From: Peromyscus leucopus | Lineage: Eukaryota > Chordata > Mammalia > Rodentia > Cricetidae | Assembly (NCBI RefSeq): GCF_004664715.2 | Contig: NC_051070.1 | Span: forward strand, 40,946,456-41,010,455 | Length of the DNA: 64,000 nt | Direction: 5' to 3' | Shown: piece by piece, positions 9,640 through 20,562 of the stretch | How positions within the stretch are numbered: position 1 is the first letter of the stretch | Layout: each line of letters begins with the position of its first letter | Translations under genes and position numbers: made by a program | Notes under the pieces: model-generated | The model's input: only the letters and a program-made list of their open reading frames with translations | Database searches by the model: none | What the model was told of the DNA's origin: nothing

Positions 9640-12055
9640 TTCATGTTGATCAATACTCAAAGTTATAGCACTAGATCAATGTAATATTTCACAGCAATTT
9701 GAGAAAACTCAGATAAGAACAATGTGGACTTGCTATCAAAATAATATAAAGCACTTAAGATTTTATCTCTGTATCCTGAGTGTTGGTAGTCTGCATTCAA
9801 TATCAACGAAACACAGGTTAGTCTTTAATCAGAAAGCAAATAAGTTAACTATAAAAGAAAATCACAGGAAGTCCTTAGACATGAACCTAGAAACTCCTGC
9901 ACATTCATTTAGAAATAATAAAACATTCTTAAACACTTCTGATCTTCTAGACAAAAATAAGCATTAGAAATAACCCAAAAGTGACTTAATTCTCCAACCT
10001 TACTTGGTTCTGGATTTACATTTACCATGGAGATTAATTTAGAGTTTGCAATTATTCTGCTTTCCAGGACAGGAAAGTCACTGGGAGAAATACACTTCAA
10101 CAAATTTTACTGTTTCTATTAAAGATAGTGTTGTCAATGTTTTGAAGTAACAACAAATCCCCCAAACTTAACACTTCAAGGACCACACATATGCATTCTT
10201 ATGCCACCCATCCATTGATGCTTGCCTAGGAACCAGCACACAAAATCACTTTATACTAAGAAATCACCACAGGTAGAGAACCGAAAACAATTACAAAAAA
10301 AAGTGCAGATTTTATTTTCTCAATTCCGATAATACATTTTCCATCTTCTCACAGAATATCATTTGTTCTCTTTTACTAGGCTGTAATCATTTCTTCAGAA
10401 TGGACACAGGTTGCAAATAAAAATGAAATGGTCCTACTTACCACTCATCTACCATTAATTTCCTGCCACCGGAGAGTGGCCATTTATAAAGCCACAGTTT
10501 TCTAAATAATCAGCACTATTCTTCCTGGAGTTGCCAAAAGCAACCTTTGAATTCAAAGACCATCTAGCAAAATCTTGCTTAGCTGTGAAAATAAGCCTGA
10601 GGATGTGCTACCAAGCATAGAGCCAACTAGCTAAATCATTTACCATAATCCACAACAAAGAAGCTTTTACATAGAAAAGCAACTGGGTTGGAAACTTTTC
10701 CTCATGAGCAGCAGTAGCAGCAAGACAAGGACAAATAAATGAAAGGAGCAGACACAGTGGTTCTCAGGACCAAAGAAATACAAATACTGTGATGCGTTAC
10801 GTTCGAATACTGCCTGAAAACACTCTCAATCTCCAAAAATGACTTATGTGTTATTTCACATGCTGTATTATTGACATCATTGAAAACAACAGTATACATA
10901 GTAACTTTTACAATGGAAGGCCTGATATTTGTGATTTCTAACTTGTGCTGGCTTTTGACAAAATTGGTACAAAATGAAACTTCACAGTGGACAAATATTT
11001 AAAGATGTCTGTCCATTTCCATCAATTGCAGGATATAAATATAAATAACATGACATATTAAGAAAGTGGAGATGACTATTAACTGGTTGCTGAAATAAAT
11101 ATTTTCATAAAATGGTATCTTGTCAATCACTCTACTAATGAGTGGTATCATTTCTAGAATAAAACAGAAAAATGAAAAATATACTACAACAAAATGACAT
11201 TTGACTAGGAATAGGTAAGCCCTGATCTCAGTTAAGACTTTATCCTGATCATCACTTATCTCTAAGTCATCCTTGTAATCCTGGGTTTCTGTGGAAATCC
11301 ATTTTCACCCATGGCAATAATCCTCACTCATATTCTTTGCTAATTCCTGTCTTCAATTTTTTTCTTGCTCTGTTTGCCTGTCAGTTTCTTCATGCAGACA
11401 GAACCGGTAGTTGAATGTCAGTATTATTCTGAATGATTTTAAGCAAAATTCGCTTTACTTGTTAGAAATTTCCTTTGCTTCACAGGACAGTACATACCGG
11501 GGTTTTTCTGCCTACATTTCTCATTTGAAAATTTTCTTCTCATTATTATTATCTCTGCTACTTAAATTGAAGTAGTACTGTACCCATACTCCCAACAATT
11601 CCCTTTCTCCTTCTTGTATATTTTTCTCTTTTTTTTTTTAAAATTTTTTTGACTTATATCTGTAGGAATCATGGCTTAAAGCATGACTTGGACATTAATT
11701 ATTTACGCACAAAATAATGACTGTTATCTTTGAGGCTCTCTAGCTCATTGGTTTCACATCCATCACAGAGTAAGTAATATTTCTCACAGGAAATAAAACA
11801 AAAACAAAACATTGCCTTCTGGATTAATAAGAGTAGCCCACTTTGTGCTATTTTTCTCTATACTTGGGGTCAAAAGTCTTGTTCAGAAAGATCTCAGAGA
11901 GAAGGTGGTGTTGGTTCAATATGAAATGCCTTGCTTAGTCTCCTGTGTCTGAAACCTTGTTTAAAATCTAGGGGCAGTTTGTAGAAATTTGAGAGATTGA
12001 CTATCTATGGAGCAGGGTGCTACTGGGTAAGTTAACAGTGAGTTCCTGGGCACCC
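9640..12055. other. Unique sequence, no recognised repeats
   Basis: About 2.4 kb without recognisable transposons. Short minus-strand frames near 9909 and 10702 have no domain and no supporting exon structure that I can see. It may include conserved non-coding sequence, which cannot be judged without alignment. Confidence 0.45.
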
Positions 12056-12059
12056 ACTG

Positions 12060-12310
12060 TGAGGTTCAGAGACTGGCCTCCTTTTCTGTTCAGTCACTCT
12101 TTCTGAGATTGAGTGTAACAGGGTTAGCCAGCCTTCTGTTTCTGTTCCTATATCTTTCCTGCTTTCCTGCCTACTGCTAGGTTTGTTTGTTTGTTTATTT
12201 TTCCATCATGGTGAATTGTATCCCCTGGAACTTAAAGTCAAGCTGAAACCTTTCTTCTTAAAGTTGCTTTTTTCAAGGAAAGTTTATCACAAAATACAGA
12301 AAAAGGAAGT
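12060..12310 (+). mobile_element. MaLR LTR fragment (3' part)
   Basis: The 3' half matches the end of a rodent MaLR LTR: 'ccatcatggtgaattgtatc', 'gtcaagctgaaacctttctt', then 'ttaaagttgctttttt' and 'agtttatcac'. A (TTTG)n stretch at about 12181-12198 lies inside. Upstream extent is uncertain. Confidence 0.6.
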
Positions 12311-13060
12311 AAAATACAGGTGGGGGAATATAGGGACAAATATGTCAGAAAGGTTTACATGAGATAAAATATAGAGAAGAGGTAATGTAATATCTTTTAC
12401 TTGAGTTCAGAGCAGATGACACACAAGACAATGCATTTTGATGTAAAGATGAAAGTTGATGATAAAGGAAAAGTATATGACTACTAACAAATATCACAGA
12501 AGGAGGGATTTATGTAGTGTAGAAATGGTTCTGAGTGTAGCAGGCATATACTTATTAATTAATATACTTGAATAGAGGCACAGAGAACAGCACATAGCTA
12601 GATGTGTCGCCTCCAACAGGTAGGGTTGCTTTCATTCATCACTTCCATTATGCATAGCATATTGTGTGCCTTTTTTTTTTTTATCAGCTGAGCACATTGA
12701 GTAATCTTGGCTCATAGAACAGAAAGAGAATTAGAGTTTATTTCTCTAGCATGGTTCAATGTTTTCATATGTTTGACATATTAGAAGAAACTTTGGCTTA
12801 ATCTAATTTGAAGATTTTCAAAATTTGCTAAAGCTAATTTTAAAAAAAGTTAAAAGTAGAAATTGATGAAATCAAGGTCTTACCTTTAAATACAACACAA
12901 ACACAAAATGCCGGAAATATTTATAAAGGTATTAATTGATGATGTAGATATATATTTCTTAGCAATATTAAATTTAAATCAAAGCTGAAGTTGCTGAGAG
13001 AAAAATTGATGTTTACCTGGAATAGAAACGGTCAAAAACATTTTATTGAGAGACATAACT
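12311..13060. other. Unassigned sequence
   Basis: AT-rich with nothing recognisable apart from a short T run near 12670. Confidence 0.4.
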
Positions 13061-13064
13061 ATTA

Positions 13065-13302
13065 CAAATTGATGAAGCCACTAGAGAAATCAATGTGAAG
13101 AATCCCCTAAGTGTTAAAAGTAGACCTATCATATAATCCACATAGACCAATCCTTGGCATATATACACAGAACTAAATATCCTATTCTAGGGATACTTAC
13201 TCAGCCATGTTCATAACAACTGTACACAAAATGCTAGCAAAGGAAAACAACTGAAATGTATTTCAACTGATAAATGGATAAGGAAAATTTCTCTCTCTCT
13301 CT

Positions 13303-13333
<31 letters not shown>

Positions 13334-13560
13334 CACAGCAAGAATTCTATTCAACTATAAAACAGTAACACAACAACAATCAAGACATATGAAGGTAAAT
13401 GGATGAAATGGAAATATTATAGATAATAAAGTAACCCTTATCTAGAAGACAAAATCCCTGTCATTTCTAGTTTGTGGATCTTAGTTCCAGATCTTCAGAT
13501 TTGAGTGTATGACATGAACTAATCAGGAAGCTAGGAAGGAGGAAGGGACCATGAGATGGG
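13065..13560 (+). mobile_element. Old L1 ORF2 3' fragment with embedded microsatellite
   Basis: Sense-strand L1 blocks appear in order: 'gctagcaaaggaaaacaac', 'caactgataaatggataagg', 'gaattctattcaactataaa' and 'gaaggtaaatggatgaaatg'. The frame is broken many times. A (CT)n(CA)n microsatellite replaces the 'tatatacacac' part of the L1. Confidence 0.75.
13290..13334 (+). repeat. (CT)n(CA)n microsatellite
   Basis: A compound dinucleotide tract: about seven CT units, then 'cata', then about fourteen CA units. It lies in the old L1 ORF2 fragment. Confidence 0.97.
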
Positions 13561-13605
13561 TTCAAAGCCAATCTGGGCTTCATGAAACCTTGTCAAAAAA
13601 CATCA
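13556..13605 (+). mobile_element. B1-like SINE remnant
   Basis: The segment 'gggttcaaagccaatctggg' followed by 'cttcatgaaaccttgtc' and an A-rich end resembles the right half of a B1 or 7SL-like monomer. It is short and diverged. Confidence 0.45.
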
Positions 13606-14817
13606 AAATAAAACCTAATAATTAGTTAATTCAAAATGGAGTGGCAAAATTTCAGCATTTCATCTGATGTTCATCCATTCATGGAAATATACTTGAAGTA
13701 AGACATTATTTTCTACATATTTTGCAAAAATACATAGTGGTTTTTATTGTATATATTGCATATATGTGTAAAAGTGACAATTCTACCTTTCAAATGCTTT
13801 CATCTTAAATTAACTAAATATTCTCTACCATGTACAATGGGGTCATTTAAAAATTAACACCTTGCTCTCATAGACAATAAAAAAGTTTTAGAAACTTTGA
13901 AGACAAATGTTTGTGTGTGTGTGTGTGTTCAAAATACACTCCTTTACATAATTTTAATAGAACTGAAATGTTTATAGGAGTTATTTTTTAATATTTAAAA
14001 TAATAATGTATGCATCACAATCAATCTCATAAAACCAATAAAATAATTGGAAATGGGATTATTGTGGGAGGGAGCATTGATCTTCTCAAAGAATAGGTTT
14101 ATTAATACAGATTAGGAAAGTTTTTGCGGAATGACTCTCCACATTTTCACCTTGATATAAACAATAACAAGCTAGATAAAGAGGGCAGTGCAATTTGTTA
14201 AGATATTCACATCCTACCCTTTGATTGAAAAGAAAGGTCCACCTACTCAAGCAATCCAACAAGGACAGTAGTAAGTCATGTTTCTATGGGGTTTGGATGA
14301 CCTGAGGAAGTGTAGGCTGGTATACACCTTCCTTTCTCTATTAAGAAAGATTGTTTACGAAGTTTATGATTGAGCATGTGTGGATGAGCCACATGATGCC
14401 ACAATCTGAACAGGATCATTAAAGATATTTGTTTAAATCTTTGTATTTTCTTTAACCCTGCTCTATTATTGAAGCATCCCATGAACTACCATGTGCTTAA
14501 CCAAGACAATAAAGTAAGCTAAATACCTTATTTTTTCATAAATAAATCAATACATTAAGTTTCCTATAAAAAATTGCACCCAACAATTTTCTTTCCTGAA
14601 AGTAGTTTATTCACCCATCCTAAGATCTGAAGTCAACTGCGCATGAAGATTCTCACCTATGCCCATGTTGTTTACTTGACCGGGCAACACAAAGGGCCAC
14701 CTTTAACAAGATTACAATGATTCTTTACCAATTGTGTGTTTCCTCAGTTCCCTGTCTCTTTACACATCCCAAATTATTTACTTACACAGAGTTAGAATAT
14801 TTTTTTCTATTGTGAAT
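13606..14817. other. Unassigned AT-rich sequence
   Basis: No recognised repeat or gene. A short (TG)n tract sits at about 13910-13928. The 14590-14800 part is less AT-rich and non-repetitive and could be conserved non-coding DNA, which I cannot test. Confidence 0.4.
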
Positions 14818-15075
14818 TTAACCAGGGTTCTGACTTTTATTTTCCATTTTTAGGGCATTATTAACTAAGTCCCGGAGCCTGAGCTGGCATAACAAATTCC
14901 CCAAGGGAGACGTCTGAGAAGCAGCAGCGACCTTGGAGAGCATCAAGTCCCATCTCTCATTTACTTGAGCAAGGTTCTGGCTGCAGCACACAACAAATGT
15001 AAAGCAAATGAGTAAATATAGAGAGAAATGAAGCCGCCACACCAAGCAAAGCATACCCTTTGGCCCCAATTTCAT
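14818..15075 (-). CDS. Unexplained short open frame, doubtful
   Basis: From the ATG at 15075 this minus-strand frame encodes about 85 residues. It starts 'MKLGPKGMLCLVWRLHFS' and has a hydrophobic stretch ('YLLICFTFVVCC') that could pass for a signal peptide or membrane segment, then a polar C-terminal part ending 'MENKSQNPG'. The frame is open about 20 codons further upstream. The surrounding 300 bp is GC-richer than its neighbours and matches no repeat I know. I see no promoter, splice structure or recognisable family. A conserved non-coding element read by chance is at least as likely. Confidence 0.12.
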   Translation of the reverse strand: MKLGPKGMLCLVWRLHFSLYLLICFTFVVCCSQNLAQVNERWDLMLSKVAAASQTSPLGNLLCQLRLRDLVNNALKMENKSQNPG

Positions 15076-15135
15076 GGGGAAAAGTTCCCTGATTTCATTT
15101 GGAGGCTGAGCTGTAATACTGCTACACACGGCCAA

Positions 15136-15565
15136 CTGCTGCTCTTAAATTGCTCTGCTTCCTCGCTGTTGATGCCACACGACGATGCTACACACTAGTT
15201 TATACTTGTTCTTCTTAAATTTTTGCTTACCAGTATATTCCCTATAACTGGACATTTCTGCTGAGAGGGGAGAATATATTTTAATGAATTCATTTTAATT
15301 TTTAACTGAGTCATTAACATGTGATAAAATACATATCCCAAGATACCATGTGTTTCAAAATATGTTGACAGTCTATTATTCAATTTTTGTACTCCTAATT
15401 TCAATATTTTACCTTGGATGGGTTCTTTGAGAGGTGTTAATCAATCTGATTTCCTGGTTAATGTGAGTTGGCAAGCAATCAGAAAAAAAACTAGAGCCAG
15501 TGTCTACGAAACTAAAGAATTATCAATATTATAGCATCAACACAGTTTAGTATTGGAAGTTTTCT
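15136..15565. other. Unassigned sequence
   Basis: AT-rich, with no recognised repeat or exon. Confidence 0.4.
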
Positions 15566-15569
15566 CTCA

Positions 15570-15850
15570 TCTCACCTGGCTACAAGGTCCCACAGCTGCT
15601 TATAAAACAATCATTCAGAGGCTGAATATTAATTATGAACTAGATGGCCTATGGCTCAAGCTTCTTGCTAGCTAGCTCAGTTAACCCATTTCTATTAACC
15701 TTTGTTTTGCAACATGGCTGTGGCTTCCCCGGTATTTTCACATCTTGCTTCTCCTGGCAGTGCTGGTGTCTTTTTCCCCTCTGCCTTTTTTCTTTTACAA
15801 AGAGATTACATTTATAATCAACCCCCTTTAAATAAAAATAAACATTTATA
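15570..15850 (-). mobile_element. Cricetid class II-like LTR remnant
   Basis: On the minus strand the segment reads 'agaagcaagatgtgaaaata', 'aagccacagccatgttgc', 'taatagaaatgggttaactg', 'aagaagcttgagccatagg' and ends near 'gctgtgggacc'. The same blocks in the same order occur in the solo LTRs at 23034-23438 and 37763-38141. It is a diverged relative, and its U3 end is unclear. Confidence 0.6.
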
Positions 15851-16758
15851 AACAATATTTGAGGAGTTTGGGTTTAGGTTTACAAACTACTTCCTGCTGT
15901 TTGGGGGGTGCTGTCTATCTTATGGGGATCCTGAGAAAATTAAGAATTATAGTTAAATCTTGGCTACTGTTTGTGAGGGCTGGATCATCTCAGCAAGTTG
16001 CCTTGAAGCTGATTTTGGATGTTGGATCATCTGGGCCACCCTGTCATCGAAGACCTTTCAGGGGTTCTTGGAGCATCAAATCTGATGTATCTTAACCTAG
16101 AACAAATCCATAGCCTCTTGCTTTCTGTGGAAACAAAAGAAGAGCCTCCAAGTTGGCCTCTTCAGGAGGTAAATTTTCAGCTATCAGGGATTGGAACATT
16201 ATCTTAAGTGAAGCAGAGTGCAAGATGGGTCGAATATATAGGTCCAGAAGGACAGGGAGGAAAATTAAAGCCATATGTGACTTGTGACTAATATAACTAT
16301 GAATTTATGGGGCCATGATTTATTGAAACAATGAAGTACCCAGATTAACATTCCTCCAACCTTGGGAACAAATAATAAACTAACATATGTTTCTGAGACA
16401 AATATTAGGAGGTATTATAAAGAACAGTCACCGGCCATCCAGATTGTATAAGAACAGGACACAACAGCTGTTGGTGTCTTTGAAAGATCAGCATAGTATA
16501 GTTTGGGTCTTCAACATGACACAAAGACTAGTGTTATGGTGACCACCTCATGGTGTTTTTTTGGAGAAGCCCTCTTGAAGACTCACTCACTGCCATCCAT
16601 TTCAAGCATGTGTTATTAGGTTTTTGTACTCAACAAGTAAGGAGATTCATTTAAAAAGGAGAAAAGTAAAAGAAATGTTCTCAAGTTATAATGTGATATG
16701 AAAAGATCTCAGCACATTAACATCTATTTCTTGTAATAGTCAAACAAAGTAACACAGT
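15851..16758. mobile_element. Probable ERV-derived internal sequence
   Basis: The sequence adjoins the LTR remnant and has the character of degenerate non-coding ERV internal DNA ('ggatcatctgggccaccctg', 'acctttcaggggttcttgg'). Minor open frames on both strands at 15859-16274 show no retroviral domain I can identify. The assignment is an inference from context. Confidence 0.35.
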
Positions 16759-16954
16759 GCTACTCCTCAAGACATCATTGATTTTACAAGGCACATTTGG
16801 GTATGAATTTTACTCAGTGATTCCTCCTGGAGACTTATGCATAACAGGGCAACAATGACAAACAAAGAAATATTCAACCCAAATTTCACAAGATGGATAT
16901 ATTGTATTGTACAGACGCATGGGTGAGGACTTAGTTATAGAAACATGAGTGACC
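16759..16954 (+). repeat. Direct repeat, copy 1
   Basis: The segment aligns with 18338-18541, sharing 'cacatttgggtat', 'agtgattc', 'acttatg.ataacagggca' (one copy reading 'aatagcagggca') and 'ttagttatagaaaca'. By eye identity is roughly three quarters. It is an older interspersed unit or a duplicated part of the ERV-like block. Confidence 0.75.
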
Positions 16955-17746
16955 ACAAAACACAATGCCAATAAATTCTCCATTATCCACATTCATTCTC
17001 CATGAGCCATCTTCATTCATCTTCCTGGGGACATTGCTGTGGTGCTGCTATAAAACACACATCGAACAGATTACATGGGGATATTCTAAACTCAATATGT
17101 AGGTGTTACAGGGCCATGTTCTGGCATGTTTTGCACAATGCTGGCCCCAGGCCTTCATTTCTAATGGGACTGTGTCATCACCATGTCTTTTACCTCTCCA
17201 TCACCAGGTTGCTGGAAAGATCCAAGAAAAAATGAACAGCCTTTACCCTCAGTGTAGTTTCTTGCAGGGGATAAATGTATATAGAATACTCAAGGGTAAT
17301 AACTACCCCCTCAAGGACAAGTTTAAGCTTTTTCACCTATAACCTCTCTGTCTCTGCCTCTGTCTCTCATCTCTATGTCTCAGAAAAAAAGATGTATCAA
17401 AAAATACATTTTGATCACCCTTTCAACTTGTCCAACTTTTCCAAGTCCCCCTCAACTTTCTGCCCATTCAACACCACACTCTTCCTTTCTCTATTAAAAA
17501 ATAAAATAAAAAATCTAACAAGAAACAAAATTTGAAAATAAAATATAAAGATCACATTCAAGTTTAAAGCAAAACAAAAAACAAAAAACAAAACTTATCT
17601 CTTACTTCTTCTGTAACTATTTCTGAAAACTAAAGCCTTTCAGAGACACCTGAGTCCAACATTTGGCTTTCAGTCATTTTTTAAAATTATTATTATTTTA
17701 AGAGTGGCAGATGCAAAATTTTTTCCCACATTTGTTTATGTGTTTC
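16955..17746. other. Sequence between the direct repeats, partly repeat-like
   Basis: No gene is recognised. The part 17380-17600 ('ttttgatcaccctttcaact', 'caacaccacactcttccttt', then an A/C-rich run) resembles a rodent repeat tail of L1 or ERV type. Open frames at 17002-17535 have no domain. Confidence 0.35.
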
Positions 17747-18100
17747 TTATCCTGACATTACTGTCTGCTTTGCTCTTTGTTCATTCTGCTTTAATTGCTT
17801 ATGGGGATTATAAAGCCTATTTGCATGCTGGTTTAGGTCATTCGGATCATCAGGAATGTATTCTATATCATCAAGACCACAACCCACTTTAGGGAAAGGA
17901 AAATTATAAAAACTCCTTATCATCCCATAAGAACCTGTTGAAACAGGCTTTCTTAACCCTCTTATAGAGTTAGTATTAGCTGGCTCTGTGAACTGAAAAT
18001 GAAATGCTGCCTTTTGCTTGCTCAATTCCTTCAATAATGCCTTAGCTTCCTCCTGTGTTCCAGTCCTTGATTTTTGCTGGATCCTCTATTGGTGACAGAA
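17747..18100 (-). pseudogene. Unidentified open-frame remnant in ERV-like block
   Basis: A minus-strand frame with no ATG near its start runs for about 110 codons, from around 18095 to a stop near 17747. Recognisable stretches are 'GTQEEAKALLKELSKQKAAF' and 'FPKVGCGLDDIEYIPDDP'. The composition is protein-like, being charged and not low complexity. It is cut upstream by an in-frame stop. It may be an old ERV or processed-gene coding remnant. I do not recognise the family and assign no function. Confidence 0.2.
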
Positions 18101-18337
18101 AACAAGCATCCTGTACTTTAACACCAAAATATACACACAGTCAGTGGTGATTTCCCCCCAAGAACGCACACTGTCAGATTGCTTTTCTATGAACCATACA
18201 GCTGGAAGGATACAGCTGCCCCTACAGTAATAAACCTTCTACTAGTATGTGAAGAAAGGAATCCATATCAAGATTACTCTAAGACACACAATTAGCAACA
18301 GCTCCATTTATAATCACCCATCTTAGTTGTTACCCAT

Positions 18338-18541
18338 CTGCTGCTCCTTAAGTCATCATTTGTTCTCCCAGTCACATTTGGGTATAAAGTGTACTGAGTG
18401 ATTCTCCCAGGAAACTTATGAATAGCAGGGCAGCAAAGAGAAACAAAACATTCAAACCAGGTTTAATAAGGCAACTCAATGAATGTATTGATTTATACAG
18501 AAGCATTGGGTGATGGATTAGTTATAGAAACACGAGTGACC
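18338..18541 (+). repeat. Direct repeat, copy 2
   Basis: Homologous to 16759-16954 in the same orientation, about 1.6 kb downstream. This copy includes 'caaaccaggtttaataaggc' where copy 1 reads 'caacccaaatttcacaag'. Confidence 0.75.
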
Positions 18542-18559
18542 CCAATGTAGGTAGATATC

Positions 18560-19095
18560 CAACACTGAATATACTTCTGTATTTTTTTAAATATAGTGTT
18601 TTCACTATAATCTTTCATGGGAAGTTTTATTTTTAGCCCCCTCTATTTGGTGTTCTGTATGTCTCTTGAACTTGGGTGGGCATTTCTTCCTAGAGTTGGG
18701 AACTTTTTGTCAGTCTTTTGAAAAAAAAAATTATATACCTTTGACCAGGAATTGTTGTCTCCCTTTTCTGTCACAATTTGTATGTTTTAATTTTTGTTAA
18801 TATGTTATTCTAGTAATTTATTGTTTTGAGTGAACTTTCCAACTCTACCTTATCTTCAATCCCTGTTATTCTTTCTCCTGTGTACTACTTTACTTTTATT
18901 GGGTCTTTAATTTCCATTTAATTTAGCCTTTTCTTTTTTCAGTATTTCTCTATCATTACTCAATTCAACTGTCATATTTTAATTACCCTTATTATTTCAT
19001 TTAGTCATTTATTTGTGCTTTCTTAGATCAAAAGGAAGAGTTTATTCTTGTCCTTTTAAATATTATTTTGGGTGTTCAATCCTCTTTTAACTAAT
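18560..19095 (-). mobile_element. Probable old L1 fragment, antisense
   Basis: The T-rich plus strand ('ttctgtatgtctcttgaact', 'gggcatttcttcctagagtt', 'caatccctgttattctttct') resembles antisense rodent L1 upstream of the ORF2 3' region. It is too diverged for secure placement and no frame survives. Confidence 0.4.
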
Positions 19096-19458
19096 TAGAC
19101 ATAAGTGTATAAGTTTTCTTTTGAATTCTGTGTCATGAAAGTGTTCTCAATAGAGTCCATTACTACAAGATTGATCATTTCTAGAGAAGGAACATATTGT
19201 CTCAGTGTTTTGTATTGCTTGTGTAAATTTTTTATAGGACCTGAGCACCTGGAAATAGTTGATGGGGTGTGTCTTTTGATATAAGACTCACCAGGCTGGG
19301 CTACATCCCAAATTTGATGCAATGTGCTACAATGTTTGGAGAAGTCCAATATAGGCAAGCATGAGAGGTAAATGCTGCTTTCCAGGTGAAAGAATGGCTG
19401 GTGGTCCTTGGTGGATTGATTTTCAATCTGTGAATTGAGACTCTGTGAAGGTCTAGAC
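19096..19458. other. Unassigned sequence with a long minus-strand open frame
   Basis: A 121-codon minus-strand frame covers this stretch. Its product ('MSRPSQSLNSQIENQSTKDH...') has no domain I recognise and no ordinary gene signals. I treat it as chance or as part of an unrecognised repeat. Confidence 0.3.
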
Positions 19459-19622
19459 ATCTAAGACCGTTGGGAAAATACAGATATTTACATTATGATT
19501 ATTAAGAGTAGCAAAATTACGGTCATGAAGTAGTAATGAAGGTAATTTTAAGGTTGGTGATCACCACAACATGAAGAACTGCATGACAAGGTCTCAGAAT
19601 TAGGAAGGTTGAGAACTACTTC
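19459..19622 (+). mobile_element. URR1-type hAT (Charlie-like) DNA transposon fragment
   Basis: The sequence follows the rodent URR1 non-autonomous hAT element: 'acagatatttacattatgat', 'agtagcaaaattacggtcat', 'gaagtagtaatgaaggtaat', 'atcaccacaacatgaag' and the 3' end 'ggaaggttgagaacta'. The 5' terminal inverted repeat is missing and the 3' end is cut a few bases short. It is non-coding. Confidence 0.85.
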
Positions 19623-20058
19623 TTGGGGGAATCCCGGGAAAGAGTGAGTAGTGTGCGGAAAGGAAACCTCTTGGTCTACCTGTTCAAACAGCTGGGTGCT
19701 TTCTGAGAAAAAACAATATTTTGATCAAAAGCCAGAGAAAAACATTATCAATACTAAGAGAACAAATTTTGTAGCATAATTCACAGGAAATGCAGATTTT
19801 AAGATATTTTGGAAACAATGTTCCTTAATAAGTTTCAATGTATTCATTTTATATTATGAAAAATAACTATTAACACATTAACTTTTTCATTTCATTTAAA
19901 TGAAGATAAGAAAAGTGTTAATTTTAACAGTACCAACAGTTCTGGTTTATCATCTCCTTCTCAAGTTGTTCTTTCCATTAATGTATTAAATACACAAAAG
20001 TCTTTCTATTTAGAGAGAATTATCCTCATAATACAGGTTGATTGACTGAAATATGAAC
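19623..20058. other. Unassigned sequence
   Basis: No recognised feature. Confidence 0.4.
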
Positions 20059-20059
20059 C

Positions 20060-20330
20060 AGCATTTAAGGGCAATTTCTGCTGATCCAGAAGACCTAAGT
20101 TTGGTTTCCAGCACTCATTTTTTTTGTGGTTTACAACCACCTGAACTCTAGCCCCAGAGGATCTGACACTTCCTCCTTGTCTTTAGAGTAACCCACACAT
20201 ATGGCACATATTAACAAGCACTCACACACATACAACGTACACACATACACTCACATATATACAGACACATATATACTCTCTCAAACATATACACAGATAC
20301 ACAATAAAGTTAAAATAATATAGGTGTGCT
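20060..20330 (+). mobile_element. B2/B3-type SINE
   Basis: A tRNA-derived SINE body: 'ctgctgatccagaagacct', a degenerate box B 'gtttggtttcc' followed by 'agcactca', then 'ttacaaccacctgaactc' and 'ccccagaggatctgacactt'. A CA-rich 3' region follows and ends in an AATAAAG motif. The 5' end with box A is poorly preserved. Confidence 0.75.
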
Positions 20331-20407
20331 TGAAGTACATTGAAGATTTGTATGTAAGAAAACTACATGAAACAAAAGTAAGTGAATAACAATAGAAGGA
20401 AAAAAGT

Positions 20408-20422
20408 GAACAGAAGGAAGAA

Positions 20423-20454
<32 letters not shown>

Positions 20455-20562
20455 AGGAAGGAAGGAGAAAGAGAAAGAAAAGAAGAGAAAGAAAGAAGGA
20501 AGGAAGGAAGGAAGGAAGGAAGGAAGGAAGGAAGGAAGGAAGGAAGGAAAGAAGGAAAGATT
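20408..20562 (+). repeat. (GAAA)n/(GGAA)n purine tract
   Basis: An almost pure purine strand changes from GAAA units to GGAA units. The long low-complexity open frames on both strands (K/R/E-rich on plus, S/F/P/L-rich on minus) are artefacts of this tract. Confidence 0.97.
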
